From Anderseniella sp963787895 (GTDB lineage Bacteria; Pseudomonadota; Alphaproteobacteria; Rhizobiales; Aestuariivirgaceae): a DNA stretch of 64,000 nucleotides. How positions within the stretch are numbered: the first letter of the stretch is position 1; the number at the start of each line of letters is the position of its first letter. Both the position numbers and the translations under genes were made by a program. The notes beneath the pieces are model-generated. The model was not told the origin of the DNA. It was given only the letters and a program-made list of their open reading frames with translations, and made no database searches. Location: NCBI GenBank assembly GCA_963787895.1, contig CAWBEX010000007.1, positions 496,001-560,000 of the forward strand, written 5' to 3'. Shown here piece by piece: positions 53,095 through 62,781 of this stretch.

Positions 53095-54501
53095 ATGCCT
53101 TTGGACATCAAGAAAATTGTCGAAACCAACACCGGCAAAAACAATGCGCTTTATGCTGAGCATGTGAACCCTAAGTTCGCCAAAGCATTGAAAATAATAG
53201 GTTTTGACAATAACTATGTTACAGCCAGGGGCGCCTATATGTGGGACGCCAAAGGCCGCAAGTATCTCGATATGCTGGCAGGTTATGGCGCCTTCAACAT
53301 GGGGCGAAACCACCCGGCGATTCGCCAGGTTCTGAAAGACTTCATGGACGCTGACTTCTGCTCACTTGTGCAGATGGAGACACCGATACTGTGCGGCATG
53401 GTTGCTGAAGAGCTGAAGAAGCGCTGCGGTTATGGCCTGGACAAGGTGTATTTCTGCTCAACCGGTGCCGAAGGCAATGAAACGGCAATCAAGTTTGCCC
53501 GCCGTGCAACCGGCAGAGACAAGCTGGTTTTTGCTTCGTCGGCCTTCCATGGTCTGACTTCCGGGGCTCTGGCGCTCAATGGCGGTGAAGTGTTCCGAGA
53601 AAAGTTCGGCCAGTTGCTTGGTTCTGAGAAGGTGCCGTACGGCGATTTGCCAGCACTCGAGGCGGCACTGGCCAAGGGCGATGTGGCAGCATTTTTCGTC
53701 GAGCCGGTGCAAGGCAAGGGCGTCAATTTCCCGCCTGACGGTTACCTCGCAGCCGCCAGCCTCCTGTGCAGGAAGTACGGTGCACTGTTCGTCATGGATG
53801 AAGTGCAATCCGGCATTGGGCGCACTGGCAAGTTCCTCGCGGCACACCATGAAGACGGAGTGCAGCCTGATGTGGTGATCCTGTCGAAATCTCTGTCGGG
53901 CGGTTATGTACCGGTTGCTGCGGTACTGATGAAAGAAGCAGTGTTCTCCAAGGTGTTTTCATCGCTCGATCGCGCGGTAGTCCATTCATCCACATTCGGC
54001 AAGTCAAACTTCGCCATGGCTGCCGCGCTGGCAGCACTGACGACGCTTGATGAAGACAACCTCATGGAAAACGCAACCCGGATGGGCGACCTGCTTGGCG
54101 AGCGCCTTTCGGCCCTGGTCCCCAAGTACGAGTTCATGAAGGAAGTGCGCTGGCGCGGGCTTATGCTGGCCATAGAATTTGGCAAGCCGAGTTCACTCAA
54201 GTTGCGGACCGCCTGGGCCACCGTCAACCGGCTCAATGAGGACCTGTTTTGTCAGGCAATCACCATACCGTTGCTGCAGGATCATGCCATTCTCACCCAG
54301 GTTGCGGGCAATCGCATGACCACGATCAAGCTGATCCCGCCACTGTGTATTACAGAGCAGGATGTGGACTGGTTTGTCACGGCTTTCGACAAGGTGATGC
54401 AGGACCTTCACAAGTTTCCTGGCCCGGCTTGGGAGAGTCTGACGCGCATTGCGAAGAACGCAATTGCACGTGATGAAGCAAAGACCAAGGCGACAGCATG
54501 A
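53095..54501 (+). CDS. hpnO: Class III aminotransferase HpnO (aminobacteriohopanetriol formation)
   Basis: A 468-residue PLP enzyme. VYFCSTGAEGNETAIKFARRATGR binds the cofactor phosphate, FVMDEVQSGIGRTGKF carries the PLP aspartate, and SKSLSGGYVPVA holds the Schiff-base Lys265. Fold alone would give a general acetylornithine-type aminotransferase. Its ATGA overlap with hpnN, and the hopanoid genes behind it, point to HpnO, which makes 35-aminobacteriohopanetriol from a hopanoid precursor. GTGGAG lies 14 bases upstream of ATG 53095. Confidence 0.83.
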   Translation: MPLDIKKIVETNTGKNNALYAEHVNPKFAKALKIIGFDNNYVTARGAYMWDAKGRKYLDMLAGYGAFNMGRNHPAIRQVLKDFMDADFCSLVQMETPILCGMVAEELKKRCGYGLDKVYFCSTGAEGNETAIKFARRATGRDKLVFASSAFHGLTSGALALNGGEVFREKFGQLLGSEKVPYGDLPALEAALAKGDVAAFFVEPVQGKGVNFPPDGYLAAASLLCRKYGALFVMDEVQSGIGRTGKFLAAHHEDGVQPDVVILSKSLSGGYVPVAAVLMKEAVFSKVFSSLDRAVVHSSTFGKSNFAMAAALAALTTLDEDNLMENATRMGDLLGERLSALVPKYEFMKEVRWRGLMLAIEFGKPSSLKLRTAWATVNRLNEDLFCQAITIPLLQDHAILTQVAGNRMTTIKLIPPLCITEQDVDWFVTAFDKVMQDLHKFPGPAWESLTRIAKNAIARDEAKTKATA

Positions 54502-57320
54502 CCACCAAAAAGCGTAGTACGCGCAAAGCTGCTCCCCGCAAGGTGGAGGCTGCAAACAAAAGCAGGAAACCTGCAAGCAGGCTGAAAGCCGTGAAGCCGG
54601 CAGAAGCCTATGTGGCTGAGCAGGTTGAAAGTGCGTCAGAACCGGACGCTGTGAAGCACGGCACGGTGCATTCATCCATGGCGGATAAAATTTTTGCCGG
54701 CATCGCCACGTTTTGTACGCGGCACCCATGGTTGATTGTCATTGCATTCGTTGTGATGGCCGGGCTGGGAGCTGGTCTGGCGGTTACTAAGCTGAAGGTT
54801 GATACCGACCCGGGCTTGATGATTTCCAACGAGCTTGAGTTTCGCCAGCAGTACAAGGCGTTGGCCAAAACCTTCCCGACTGCCGAGATGAACTTCCTTT
54901 TTATTGTTGACGGTGAAGAGCCGGCGCAGGCACGCAAGGCGGCCGAACGTATTGAAAAGGCGCTGCTGGCCAGGCCCGACCTGTTCCACCATGTAGTTGC
55001 TCCAGGTGTGGGCAAGTTCTTCGACGATTACGGTGTGCTGTATGCCGATCAGGCCAGTGTCAAGAAGTTGACAGACGAGATCAAGCAGTCTGCGCCCGCT
55101 TTCAACGGGCTGGCCCAGAACCCCAACTTGGCGGGACTATCGGGTATCCTCAATGAAATGACGGCCTATAGCCAGGCTGGCCGCGCACCGGAAGGTGGCG
55201 AAGTATTGCTGGATGCAATTTCCGGCAGTGTTGAGGCGGCAGCTGACGGAAAGTCCGTGCCACTTGACTGGAGCGGGTTGGGCGGTGCTGAAAACGGGCC
55301 TGAAATCACCGAAACCCGCTGGTATGTGATGTCACAGCCGGTGCTCGACTTTTCCGAGATCGAAGCCGCCGCCAGGCCAATGGCTGAAGCGCGCCGCTTG
55401 CTGAAAGATCCCGAGATGACCGGTGATGGTGCAGTCACTATCCAGCTCACCGGGGAGGCTGCGCTGAATGCCGAAGAGTTCGAAGCCGTTACCAAGGGGG
55501 CTGTCTATGCAGGCGTCATTTCATTCACACTGGTAACCCTGACAGTGTTCTTTGGACTTCCCGCCATGATCCTGGTTGTTCCGGCACTTGGCCTGGTCGT
55601 GCTTGGCTTTTTGATAAACGCAGGTTTTGCCACTTTGAGCGTCGGCTACCTGAACATGATCTCCGTGGCGTTCGCGGTCTTGTTTATCGGTCTTGGTGTG
55701 GATTATGCCGTACATGTCATCTTGCGCTATTCCGAGCACCGCGCGCGCGGTGAAACGGCAGCCGAGGCGTCAGTTTCAGCTATCCGCAAACTTGGGCCTG
55801 CGCTGGCGTTGTGTACGTTGACGACGGCACTTTCCTTCCTCGCCTTCGTGCCAACAGACTTCGTTGGTATGGCGCAGCTCGGCATCATAGCGTCTGGCGG
55901 TCTGGTGATCGCCTTTGTGGCTTCCATGACTTTGGTGCCTGCCATTCTCACGCTGCTGCCCGGCAAGCAGGAGAAGTACGAGAGTAACCTGGCTCACCTG
56001 CCAGCCGTCAATGGCAATGGCCATGGGGGCCGCTCCTGGACCCGCACAATTGCGACTGTTGTTATCCTGACTGCAGCATTTGGTTCGCTGTTTGCGTTTC
56101 CACATGCTCGTTTCGATGGTGATCCAATCAACCTGAAAGACCCGGAAGCGCCGACGGTAACCGCCTTTCTCGAGGTCTTGCACGATCAGCCAGGGGAAGT
56201 GTACTCCGGCCAGGTGCTGGTTGATCCTGGCAAGCCGGCACGGGAAATGGTGCGCAAGTTGCTTGCGCTGCCCGCTGTTAGAAAAGTTCACACGATTGAA
56301 GATTTCCTCCCTGAGGATCAGGCGCCGAAATTGGCTGAGTTGAACTCCTTGCAGGAAGTTGTGCCCCGCGTCGTGGCATCCAGCACTGATGTCGGCGAGA
56401 TTGTGCGTTCGCGCATGCTCGATAGCATGGAAGCAAACATGAAGACCTTGATGGGTGTTGCCGACGCACCTGTGGAGTTGCAGGCAAGTGCCACCCGGTT
56501 GAACAAGGCCATTGCATTCTTCAAGGAGAAGCGCTCCGGCAACGACGAGGCCTTGCGCAAGCTTGAGGAGAGCCTCTTCGTCAAGCTGCCTGACATGCTT
56601 GCCGACATCAACACGCTGGCCTCCATCAGTGCAGTCAGCGTCAATTCACTGCAGGAAACCCTGCGTGAGCGTTTCATCGCCGACGATGGCAGATGGCGGC
56701 TGGAAGTCGTGCCTGCCTACGACATGCGCAACCCTGGCGCCCTGCATGAGTTCGTCAAGGAATTGCACACGGTTGACCCAACCGCTTCCGGTTCTCCGGT
56801 GGACATTGCAGGCTCGGCAGATGCCGTAGCCCGCTCGATGATAATGGCAACTCTCGCCGCCCTTGTGATGGTCGTCCTGGTGTCATGGCCGGTACTCAGG
56901 CGTGTGACGGATGTCGTGCTTGTTTTGGCACCGCTCGTTCTGGCTGCCAGTTTGATGGTCGGTTATACCGTGGTGTTCAATGCGCCGTTCAATTTTGCCA
57001 ATGTCATTGTGTTGCCGCTGCTGTTGGGTCTGGGTGTGGACTCGTCCATACACTACGTAATGCGAGCGCGTGAGGAGGACGTTGCAACAGACGTGACCGG
57101 CACATCGACCCCTCGAGCGGTCATGTTATCAGCGTTGACGACAATCGGATCATTCGGCACTTTGTGGCTGTCTGGTCACCTTGGCATGTCCAGTATGGGT
57201 GAGTTGCTGACCATTGCAATTCTGGTGACACTAATGTGTACGCTCGTCGTTTTGCCGCAATTGATGCATTGGGTAGTTACCCACATAGACAATAAGGAAA
57301 ACCCGCCTGGCAGTGGCTAA
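54498..57320 (+). CDS. hpnN: Hopanoid transporter of the RND family, HpnN
   Basis: A 940-residue membrane protein: a basic, Lys/Ala/Arg-rich cytosolic N-terminus (about 60 residues), one helix (HPWLIVIAFVVMAGLGAG), a periplasmic domain, five helices including FAVLFIGLGVDYAVHVILRYSEHRARGETA, a second periplasmic domain and a second helix bundle with VIVLPLLLGLGVDSSIHYVMR. This is the MmpL/HpnN layout. HpnN moves hopanoids to the outer membrane. It is coupled to hpnO by a four-base overlap. Confidence 0.9.
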   Translation: MTTKKRSTRKAAPRKVEAANKSRKPASRLKAVKPAEAYVAEQVESASEPDAVKHGTVHSSMADKIFAGIATFCTRHPWLIVIAFVVMAGLGAGLAVTKLKVDTDPGLMISNELEFRQQYKALAKTFPTAEMNFLFIVDGEEPAQARKAAERIEKALLARPDLFHHVVAPGVGKFFDDYGVLYADQASVKKLTDEIKQSAPAFNGLAQNPNLAGLSGILNEMTAYSQAGRAPEGGEVLLDAISGSVEAAADGKSVPLDWSGLGGAENGPEITETRWYVMSQPVLDFSEIEAAARPMAEARRLLKDPEMTGDGAVTIQLTGEAALNAEEFEAVTKGAVYAGVISFTLVTLTVFFGLPAMILVVPALGLVVLGFLINAGFATLSVGYLNMISVAFAVLFIGLGVDYAVHVILRYSEHRARGETAAEASVSAIRKLGPALALCTLTTALSFLAFVPTDFVGMAQLGIIASGGLVIAFVASMTLVPAILTLLPGKQEKYESNLAHLPAVNGNGHGGRSWTRTIATVVILTAAFGSLFAFPHARFDGDPINLKDPEAPTVTAFLEVLHDQPGEVYSGQVLVDPGKPAREMVRKLLALPAVRKVHTIEDFLPEDQAPKLAELNSLQEVVPRVVASSTDVGEIVRSRMLDSMEANMKTLMGVADAPVELQASATRLNKAIAFFKEKRSGNDEALRKLEESLFVKLPDMLADINTLASISAVSVNSLQETLRERFIADDGRWRLEVVPAYDMRNPGALHEFVKELHTVDPTASGSPVDIAGSADAVARSMIMATLAALVMVVLVSWPVLRRVTDVVLVLAPLVLAASLMVGYTVVFNAPFNFANVIVLPLLLGLGVDSSIHYVMRAREEDVATDVTGTSTPRAVMLSALTTIGSFGTLWLSGHLGMSSMGELLTIAILVTLMCTLVVLPQLMHWVVTHIDNKENPPGSG

Positions 57321-57427
57321 ACCGCACACCCGCATTGCAAGACTTGACCCTTTGGTCATGCTGGCCGTAAGAAACGCCTCACATCGGGGTCCCAGCTACA
57401 ACCGAACAAAAAGAAGGACGATAAGAA

Positions 57428-58558
57428 GTGTCCGTACCATTTATGCAGCAAGCGCGCGTTGGCGCGTATGTAATGAAGCAGAAGCTCAAGGGCAACAAGC
57501 ACTATCCTCTGGTGCTCATGTTGGAGCCGCTATTCAAGTGCAATCTGGCTTGTGCCGGTTGTGGCAAGATCGACTATCCGAAACCGATTCTGGACAAACG
57601 CCTGTCGGTCAAGGAGTGTCTTGACGCTGCTGATGAGTGCGGCGCACCTATCGTTGCAATTCCTGGCGGCGAACCGCTGATCCACAAGGAAATTGGCGAG
57701 ATTGTTGAAGGCCTGGTTGCACGCAAGAAGTATGTCTCGCTGTGCACCAACGCGCTGCTTCTGGAAAAGAAGCTGCATCTGTTCAAACCGTCGCCATTCC
57801 TGTTCTTCTCCGTCCACCTCGACGGCCTCAAGGACCACCATGACAAGTCAGTCTGTCAGACCGGTGTGTTTGACCGTGCCATATCTGCCATCAAGGCGGC
57901 ACAAGACAAGGGCTTCCAGGTAAACGCCAACGCGACCATCTTCGAGGGGCATGCGCCCGAAGCCATCGCCAGCTTCCTCGACATGACCACCGAAATGGGT
58001 GTCAATGTTTCCATTTCTCCCGGTTTCATGTATGAGCGCGCGCCTGATCAGGCAAACTTCCTTTCGCGCCGCAAGACGAAGCAGTTGTTCCGCGACGTGT
58101 TCAAGCACGGCAAGGGTAAGAAGTGGAAGCTGTCGCATTCCACGCTCTTCCTGGATTTCCTCGCCGGCAATCAGGAATACATGTGCTCGCCGTGGGGCAT
58201 GCCAACACGTAACGTGTTTGGCTGGCAGAAGCCGTGCTACCTGCTGGGCGAAGGTTACGTGAAGACCTACAAGGAACTCATTGAAACCACAGATTGGGAA
58301 AAGTACGGCACCGGGCGGTATGAGAAGTGCTCAAATTGCATGGCGCATTGCGGCTATGAGCCGACTGCCGCCATGGACGCTACGGCCAATCCGCTCAAGG
58401 CGCTCGTCGTCGCTCTGCGTGGAGTGAAGACAGAAGGCGATTTCGCACCCGAGATCGACCTGACCCAGGCGCGCAGGGCAGACTATGATCTGCATGAGCA
58501 GCATGTTGAGAAAGTCATGAAAGAGATTCACACGCCGACCAACGTCGCTGCGGAGTAG
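57428..58558 (+). CDS. hpnH: Radical SAM adenosylhopene synthase HpnH
   Basis: A 376-residue radical SAM enzyme. The cluster motif CNLACAGC gives Cys38, Cys42 and Cys45, and IPGGEPLIHKEI is the GGE motif. Further conserved parts are CSPWGMPTRNVFGWQKPCYLL and CSNCMAHCGYEP. HpnH attaches a 5'-deoxyadenosyl group to diploptene, giving adenosylhopane, the entry to C35 hopanoids. GTG 57428 is the start, with AAGGA nearby. It ends toward hpnG on the other strand. Confidence 0.93.
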   Translation: MSVPFMQQARVGAYVMKQKLKGNKHYPLVLMLEPLFKCNLACAGCGKIDYPKPILDKRLSVKECLDAADECGAPIVAIPGGEPLIHKEIGEIVEGLVARKKYVSLCTNALLLEKKLHLFKPSPFLFFSVHLDGLKDHHDKSVCQTGVFDRAISAIKAAQDKGFQVNANATIFEGHAPEAIASFLDMTTEMGVNVSISPGFMYERAPDQANFLSRRKTKQLFRDVFKHGKGKKWKLSHSTLFLDFLAGNQEYMCSPWGMPTRNVFGWQKPCYLLGEGYVKTYKELIETTDWEKYGTGRYEKCSNCMAHCGYEPTAAMDATANPLKALVVALRGVKTEGDFAPEIDLTQARRADYDLHEQHVEKVMKEIHTPTNVAAE

Positions 58559-58630
58559 CCTTCTGATCGTAGCAAACCTTTTGCCGATGTGTTCTGAGAT
58601 TTCACACGGCAAATCGGCATGCAAATACCA

Positions 58631-58656
58631 GTGCCGCGGCCTCATGGTCGCGGCAC
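58631..58656. terminator. Hairpin between the convergent hpnH and hpnG genes
   Basis: An 11-bp stem, GTGCCGCGGCC with GGTCGCGGCAC (one G-U pair), around the loop TCAT, lies 72 bp after the hpnH stop and 8 bp from the hpnG stop. There is no long T tract on either side (ATTCAGTTCT to the right), so it may be a weak or bidirectional terminator or an RNA-stabilising stem. Confidence 0.55.
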
Positions 58657-58664
58657 ATTCAGTT

Positions 58665-59390
58665 CTAGCCTTGCAAAGGCAGGCAAAATCCGGGGCCCAA
58701 TGCCTCACATACCGTTTTCAGACGCTTCTGGGCCAGCGATGATTTGCGGCCAAGCTTGATAAGCGGAGCAACGTCACGAGGGTTGCTGGCAAGGCCGCGT
58801 ACCAGTCCTCGTACATCCAGATTGCCATCCGGCTTCACCGCGTCTCGGATAGCAGCGGGCAGCGAATCTCCGAGTTCATCCAGCACGATCCGCACTGCGA
58901 TAAACGGCACCTTGAAGCGAATTGCGGCATGGGCAATTCCGGCGCTTTCCATGTCTACCGCACAAGTGCCTGACCGGCGCTGGGCGGCTTGCTTTGCATC
59001 TGAAGTTTCGATCACGTCGGTCGCACTGTACAATGATCTGCTGACAACGAGCTCCATATCAGCAAGGGAAGACACTACGGCTCGTGCCCATTCAGTGTCT
59101 GCCTGGAAGGTTTCTGAATCGTCGCTGACAATACTGTCTGGCACAATTACGCAGCCGGTGGTCAGCCCGGCATCAAGCGCGCCGCAAAATCCGATCGACA
59201 CCAGACCTGCCAGCGCCTTGTTCTCGCGGCCGAGGGTTTCTGCCGCCAGAAAACCGGCAGCCCGGCCCATGCCGGATTGCACGACCATTGTTTGTGTCTT
59301 GTGCGCGGCAAATACCTTGCTGACGACAGCGTACTCCTGAGCCACCGCCGCTATCAGCCCAATCTGCCTGATGTCGTTTACTGCTGCCAT
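58665..59390 (-). CDS. hpnG: Nucleoside phosphorylase-like HpnG
   Basis: A 241-residue protein of the purine nucleoside phosphorylase/MTAN fold. It has QSGMGRAAGFLAAETL, SIGFCGALDAGL and CAVDMESAGIAHAAIRFKVPFIAVR, where the Met-Glu pair contacts the ribose. In hopanoid synthesis HpnG removes adenine from adenosylhopane to give ribosylhopane. It lies 44 bp behind shc on the same strand, and its 5' neighbours are all hopanoid genes. Confidence 0.9.
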   Translation of the reverse strand: MAAVNDIRQIGLIAAVAQEYAVVSKVFAAHKTQTMVVQSGMGRAAGFLAAETLGRENKALAGLVSIGFCGALDAGLTTGCVIVPDSIVSDDSETFQADTEWARAVVSSLADMELVVSRSLYSATDVIETSDAKQAAQRRSGTCAVDMESAGIAHAAIRFKVPFIAVRIVLDELGDSLPAAIRDAVKPDGNLDVRGLVRGLASNPRDVAPLIKLGRKSSLAQKRLKTVCEALGPGFCLPLQG

Positions 59391-59434
59391 TTCCGGCCAG
59401 TTGCAATCAAAGCTTGCGGTTCGTCAAGCGATGC

Positions 59435-61417
59435 TTACATGCCCCAGTGCACTTTGCGTGAGTTTCCACGCATAAGGTTGGCATAACGCCCCAGAGCCCA
59501 TGTAGGGAAGTAGGCTGAATAGCCATGATAGCGCAGATAGAACACACGCGGAAAACCGACGGCCGTGTACCAGGGTTCGTCCCATTTGGCATTCTTGCGC
59601 GGTGCTGTTGATATGTACTGGGCGCCGCGCGCGACACTGATGTGTTCAACTTCACCGGCAGCCATCAAGCCCAGCATGGCCCAAGCGGTCTGTGAGGGAG
59701 TTGACGCCTTTGCCTCGCCTCTGCGCTCTTTCCAATATGTTGCACCGTCTTCACCCCAGCCGCCATCTTCGCGCTGCTGGTTGACCAACCAGTTCACTGC
59801 CTTGCGCACATATGGCGCTTGCATGTCTTCGCCAACTGCATTCAGAGCGTTCAACACTGACCATGTACCGTAGATATAGTTGGTGCCCCAGCGCCCGAAC
59901 CATGATCCGTCTTCTTCCTGTTCAGCCTTGACGAAGTCTACGCCACGCTTGATGCAGGTACGGTATTGCTCATAGCCGAGCTGCGACAGGAACGACAGGC
60001 AGCGCGCTGCAACATCCACCGTTGGTGGGTCGAGCAGCGCTCCATGGTCTGCGAACGGGATGGTGTTCAGGAACTCGGCGTTGTTGTCGATATCGAACGC
60101 CCCCCAACCACCATTCGCAGACTGCATGCCTTCAATCCACACTGCAGCACGGCGGATGTTTTCCTTGTAGCGTTCGCGGTCAACCCGGTGGAGCAGCATG
60201 CCAACAACGGCCGTGTCGTCTACATCCGGATAATAGTCATTCTTGTACTGGAAGGCCCAGCCTCCCGGCTCAAGGTCTGGTGCATTGATGGCCCAGTCGC
60301 CCTTGACGTCGAGTATCTGTTCGTTGGCCAGCCAATCGCACATTGCAATCAGCCGTTTGTCATCCTGTTCGACCCCGGCTTCGAGCAAGGCATGGGCTGC
60401 AAGCGAAGTATCCCAAATCGGTGAAACACACGGCTGCGGGTATCGCGGCTTGCCATCGCGGATTTCACGGCGTTCAGTCACCAGTTTGCGGCATGCTGAA
60501 AGCGCAGTAACAAAATCTTCGTGATCAGGGCTGTAGCCCAAGGCGTCGTAGGCCATTACCGCATTGGCCATGGCCGGGAAGATCGCGCCAAGGCCATCGT
60601 CGCCGTTCAGCCGCGGCTTGATGAAAACAAGGGCCTTCTTGATAGCTGATTTGCGAAATGGCATGCGCGGAAACACGTGCTTTTCGGCTGGGTGCAGCAG
60701 TTTGTCTATCTGCAGGAAAAACTCTCCCCACCGGCTTCCAGTGTGGTTGTAGTTCCATACCTTGATCTTCTCGGGCGACGTGCAGAAAATTTCGCGGCAA
60801 GTAGCGCCGGTCGGGTTGCGCGCCAACGGCTTCAGCGCCGCCAGAATTGTCAGCGGTGCAATAACAGTGCGTGACCAGTAGGCAAACTTCCAGATATTGG
60901 CCGGGAACCATTTGGGCATCAAAATCAGTTCAACCGGCATGGCCGGCACTCCACGCCAAGGCACCTGACCAAACAGCGCCAGCGAGTATCGGCAGAACAC
61001 GTTGGACTTTTCAGCCCCTCCGTGGGCGAGAATTGCGTTGCGTGCCCGCACCATGTGTGGCGCATCGGCGCTGTCACCCAGCAGCTTCAGGGCGTAGTAG
61101 GCCTTTACGGAGGCGGAGATGTTGAAATCGCCTTCGTGAAACAGCGACCAGCCCCCATGTGTTCTGGACTGGATGGAGCGCATGTACTCGCCCATCTCGG
61201 CTTCAAGCTCAGGCTCACGCATGTCGAGAAAATGATTGAGGAAGATGTACTCAGCCGGAATTGTCGCATCGGCCTCCAGTTCGAAAACAATATGCCCATC
61301 TTCCTTTTGCATATCCAAAAGGTGGCGGCCTGCATCGCTTGCGATGTCAGCTGCTTCAGACACAATTGTCTTGGTAGTGCCCGTGTTGGGCCGGAGGACG
61401 TAAACGTTCGACTGCAT
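59435..61417 (-). CDS. shc: Squalene-hopene cyclase (HpnF)
   Basis: A 660-residue terpene cyclase. The acid motif DVDDTA (around residue 398) starts the cyclisation. Several QW repeats are visible, such as QKEDGHIVFELEAD near the start, QSANGGWGAFD, EEDGSWFGRWG and QQREDGGWGED. A monotopic inner-membrane protein, it turns squalene into hopene/hopanol in one step. Length is normal for proteobacterial Shc. ATG 61417; a possible promoter lies upstream at 61480-61508. Confidence 0.95.
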   Translation of the reverse strand: MQSNVYVLRPNTGTTKTIVSEAADIASDAGRHLLDMQKEDGHIVFELEADATIPAEYIFLNHFLDMREPELEAEMGEYMRSIQSRTHGGWSLFHEGDFNISASVKAYYALKLLGDSADAPHMVRARNAILAHGGAEKSNVFCRYSLALFGQVPWRGVPAMPVELILMPKWFPANIWKFAYWSRTVIAPLTILAALKPLARNPTGATCREIFCTSPEKIKVWNYNHTGSRWGEFFLQIDKLLHPAEKHVFPRMPFRKSAIKKALVFIKPRLNGDDGLGAIFPAMANAVMAYDALGYSPDHEDFVTALSACRKLVTERREIRDGKPRYPQPCVSPIWDTSLAAHALLEAGVEQDDKRLIAMCDWLANEQILDVKGDWAINAPDLEPGGWAFQYKNDYYPDVDDTAVVGMLLHRVDRERYKENIRRAAVWIEGMQSANGGWGAFDIDNNAEFLNTIPFADHGALLDPPTVDVAARCLSFLSQLGYEQYRTCIKRGVDFVKAEQEEDGSWFGRWGTNYIYGTWSVLNALNAVGEDMQAPYVRKAVNWLVNQQREDGGWGEDGATYWKERRGEAKASTPSQTAWAMLGLMAAGEVEHISVARGAQYISTAPRKNAKWDEPWYTAVGFPRVFYLRYHGYSAYFPTWALGRYANLMRGNSRKVHWGM

Positions 61418-61479
61418 GTTACCTCAACAAAACTGCCACCGGTTGAGTCACGCCCTCTCGACCTTGGGTGGTGTTGACC

Positions 61480-61508
61480 TAAAGAAAGAAAATCGCCGTC
61501 CTTGTCAA
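61480..61508 (-). promoter_or_regulatory. Possible promoter for shc-hpnG
   Basis: Read on the minus strand, TTGACA (61508-61503) is separated by 17 bases from TCTTTA (61485-61480), about 60 bases before the shc start. The -35 box is perfect but overlaps the hpnE stop, and the -10 box is poor. It may give extra transcription of shc-hpnG inside the larger run. Confidence 0.3.
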
Positions 61509-62770
61509 CTCGCAACACAGCGAATTAGGTGTTGTGCGGCGCTTTGCCCCGATCTGATCGAACCTTCGATCGTTGATGGCAGGCCGTTCTCTACCCAATC
61601 TCCAGAAAGCACCAGATTGCGCCATTTTGTGGGCATATTTGGGCGTTTGGAAAGTTGTTGCACAGTTCCCTTGAAGGTCGCGCGGCGTTCTGTCAGCACC
61701 CTTGATCTCGCCGGTAGACGGTCCGGATCCTGTCCAATCTCCGGGGCAATCTCTCGCCAAACCTTGTCCAGAACGGCATTTTTGTCCATTGCTGCAACAG
61801 CTTCGCCAGCTGAAATGGTCACAGAAGCCACATCGTCGCGAACAAACAGCCAGTGAGACATCGAGTTCAACAGCCCGAGGACGTGATGCTGCATGAGCGG
61901 CATGCGGCCCTGATCAACCCTGAAATGAACGTTGACTATAGGTACGAATTCGTCAGGTACGGAAATCGTTTCACCTAGCACCGTGCGGGCAAACCATGCG
62001 GGCAACGCTGACACCACAACGTCTCCCGGTTTGACTTCTACGCTGCCCTGTCCGGTCGCAATGGCTGTAATCTGCTTTCCGTTTTCCTCTATGCCCGTGA
62101 CCCTGCAGTTGAGCCGTATTTCTCCCCCACGTTCCTCCAGCCAGCGGATGGCCGGGTCACCAAACGTGAATGAAAGCCCGCGGCGTGAAATCATGGGCCG
62201 CGAATATTCCGCCCCCTTGGCCAGGGTTTCCCTGATCACCGGAGTAAGCAGTCGCGCAGCTGCCTCATGTGGCTCCGTGTTCATGACGCCAACGGTAAAT
62301 GGCTCCCAGAACCGTTGATACAGCGCTCCTTGCCCGGCGAACAATTGCTTGACGGTGCGGTTGCCGGCATTGAGCAGCTTCAATCCGCTCAGATACTCTT
62401 GCAACCTTGTGCCAGGTACTCGCCGGTCTTTGTCCAGAATCCACCAAGGCATCGGCCCGGAATTCAATTCGATGGACCAGCGCTCGCGGGTTTCCACGTC
62501 GACGAAAGGAAACTCGGCCAGTTTCGGCCCGGTCAATTCGTCTCTCGCGCCAATAGTGTCCAGAAAGGAAAGCAGCGACCGGTTGCCCGACAACATAAGG
62601 TGGTTGCCGTTGTCAATTGTTGCGTCCAGCCCGGGGTCATGAAAGCTGCGGCACCGTCCACCTGCATGGCCGGTTTGCTCATATATCACTACCCGGAACT
62701 GAGCCTTTGCAAGCTCCACTGCAGCGGCCAATCCGGCCACACCGGCACCTATGATATGTGCTGTTGCCAT
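61505..62770 (-). CDS. hpnE: Hydroxysqualene dehydroxylase HpnE
   Basis: A 421-residue FAD-dependent amine-oxidase-like protein. The dinucleotide fold is IIGAGVAGLAAAVELAKAQFRVVIYEQ, with GGRCRSF after it and a second FAD segment LSGDWVENGLPSTIEGSIRSG at the end. HpnE reduces hydroxysqualene to squalene, the last step of the HpnCDE route. The start is 12 bp after the hpnD stop. HpnC, the middle enzyme, is not in the visible part of the cluster. Confidence 0.92.
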   Translation of the reverse strand: MATAHIIGAGVAGLAAAVELAKAQFRVVIYEQTGHAGGRCRSFHDPGLDATIDNGNHLMLSGNRSLLSFLDTIGARDELTGPKLAEFPFVDVETRERWSIELNSGPMPWWILDKDRRVPGTRLQEYLSGLKLLNAGNRTVKQLFAGQGALYQRFWEPFTVGVMNTEPHEAAARLLTPVIRETLAKGAEYSRPMISRRGLSFTFGDPAIRWLEERGGEIRLNCRVTGIEENGKQITAIATGQGSVEVKPGDVVVSALPAWFARTVLGETISVPDEFVPIVNVHFRVDQGRMPLMQHHVLGLLNSMSHWLFVRDDVASVTISAGEAVAAMDKNAVLDKVWREIAPEIGQDPDRLPARSRVLTERRATFKGTVQQLSKRPNMPTKWRNLVLSGDWVENGLPSTIEGSIRSGQSAAQHLIRCVAS

Positions 62771-62781
62771 GCGACCCGCGT

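Noticed and set aside
57313..57624. Separate small gene between hpnN and hpnH
   Set aside because: Overlaps the radical SAM motif region of hpnH in another frame and shows no family resemblance.
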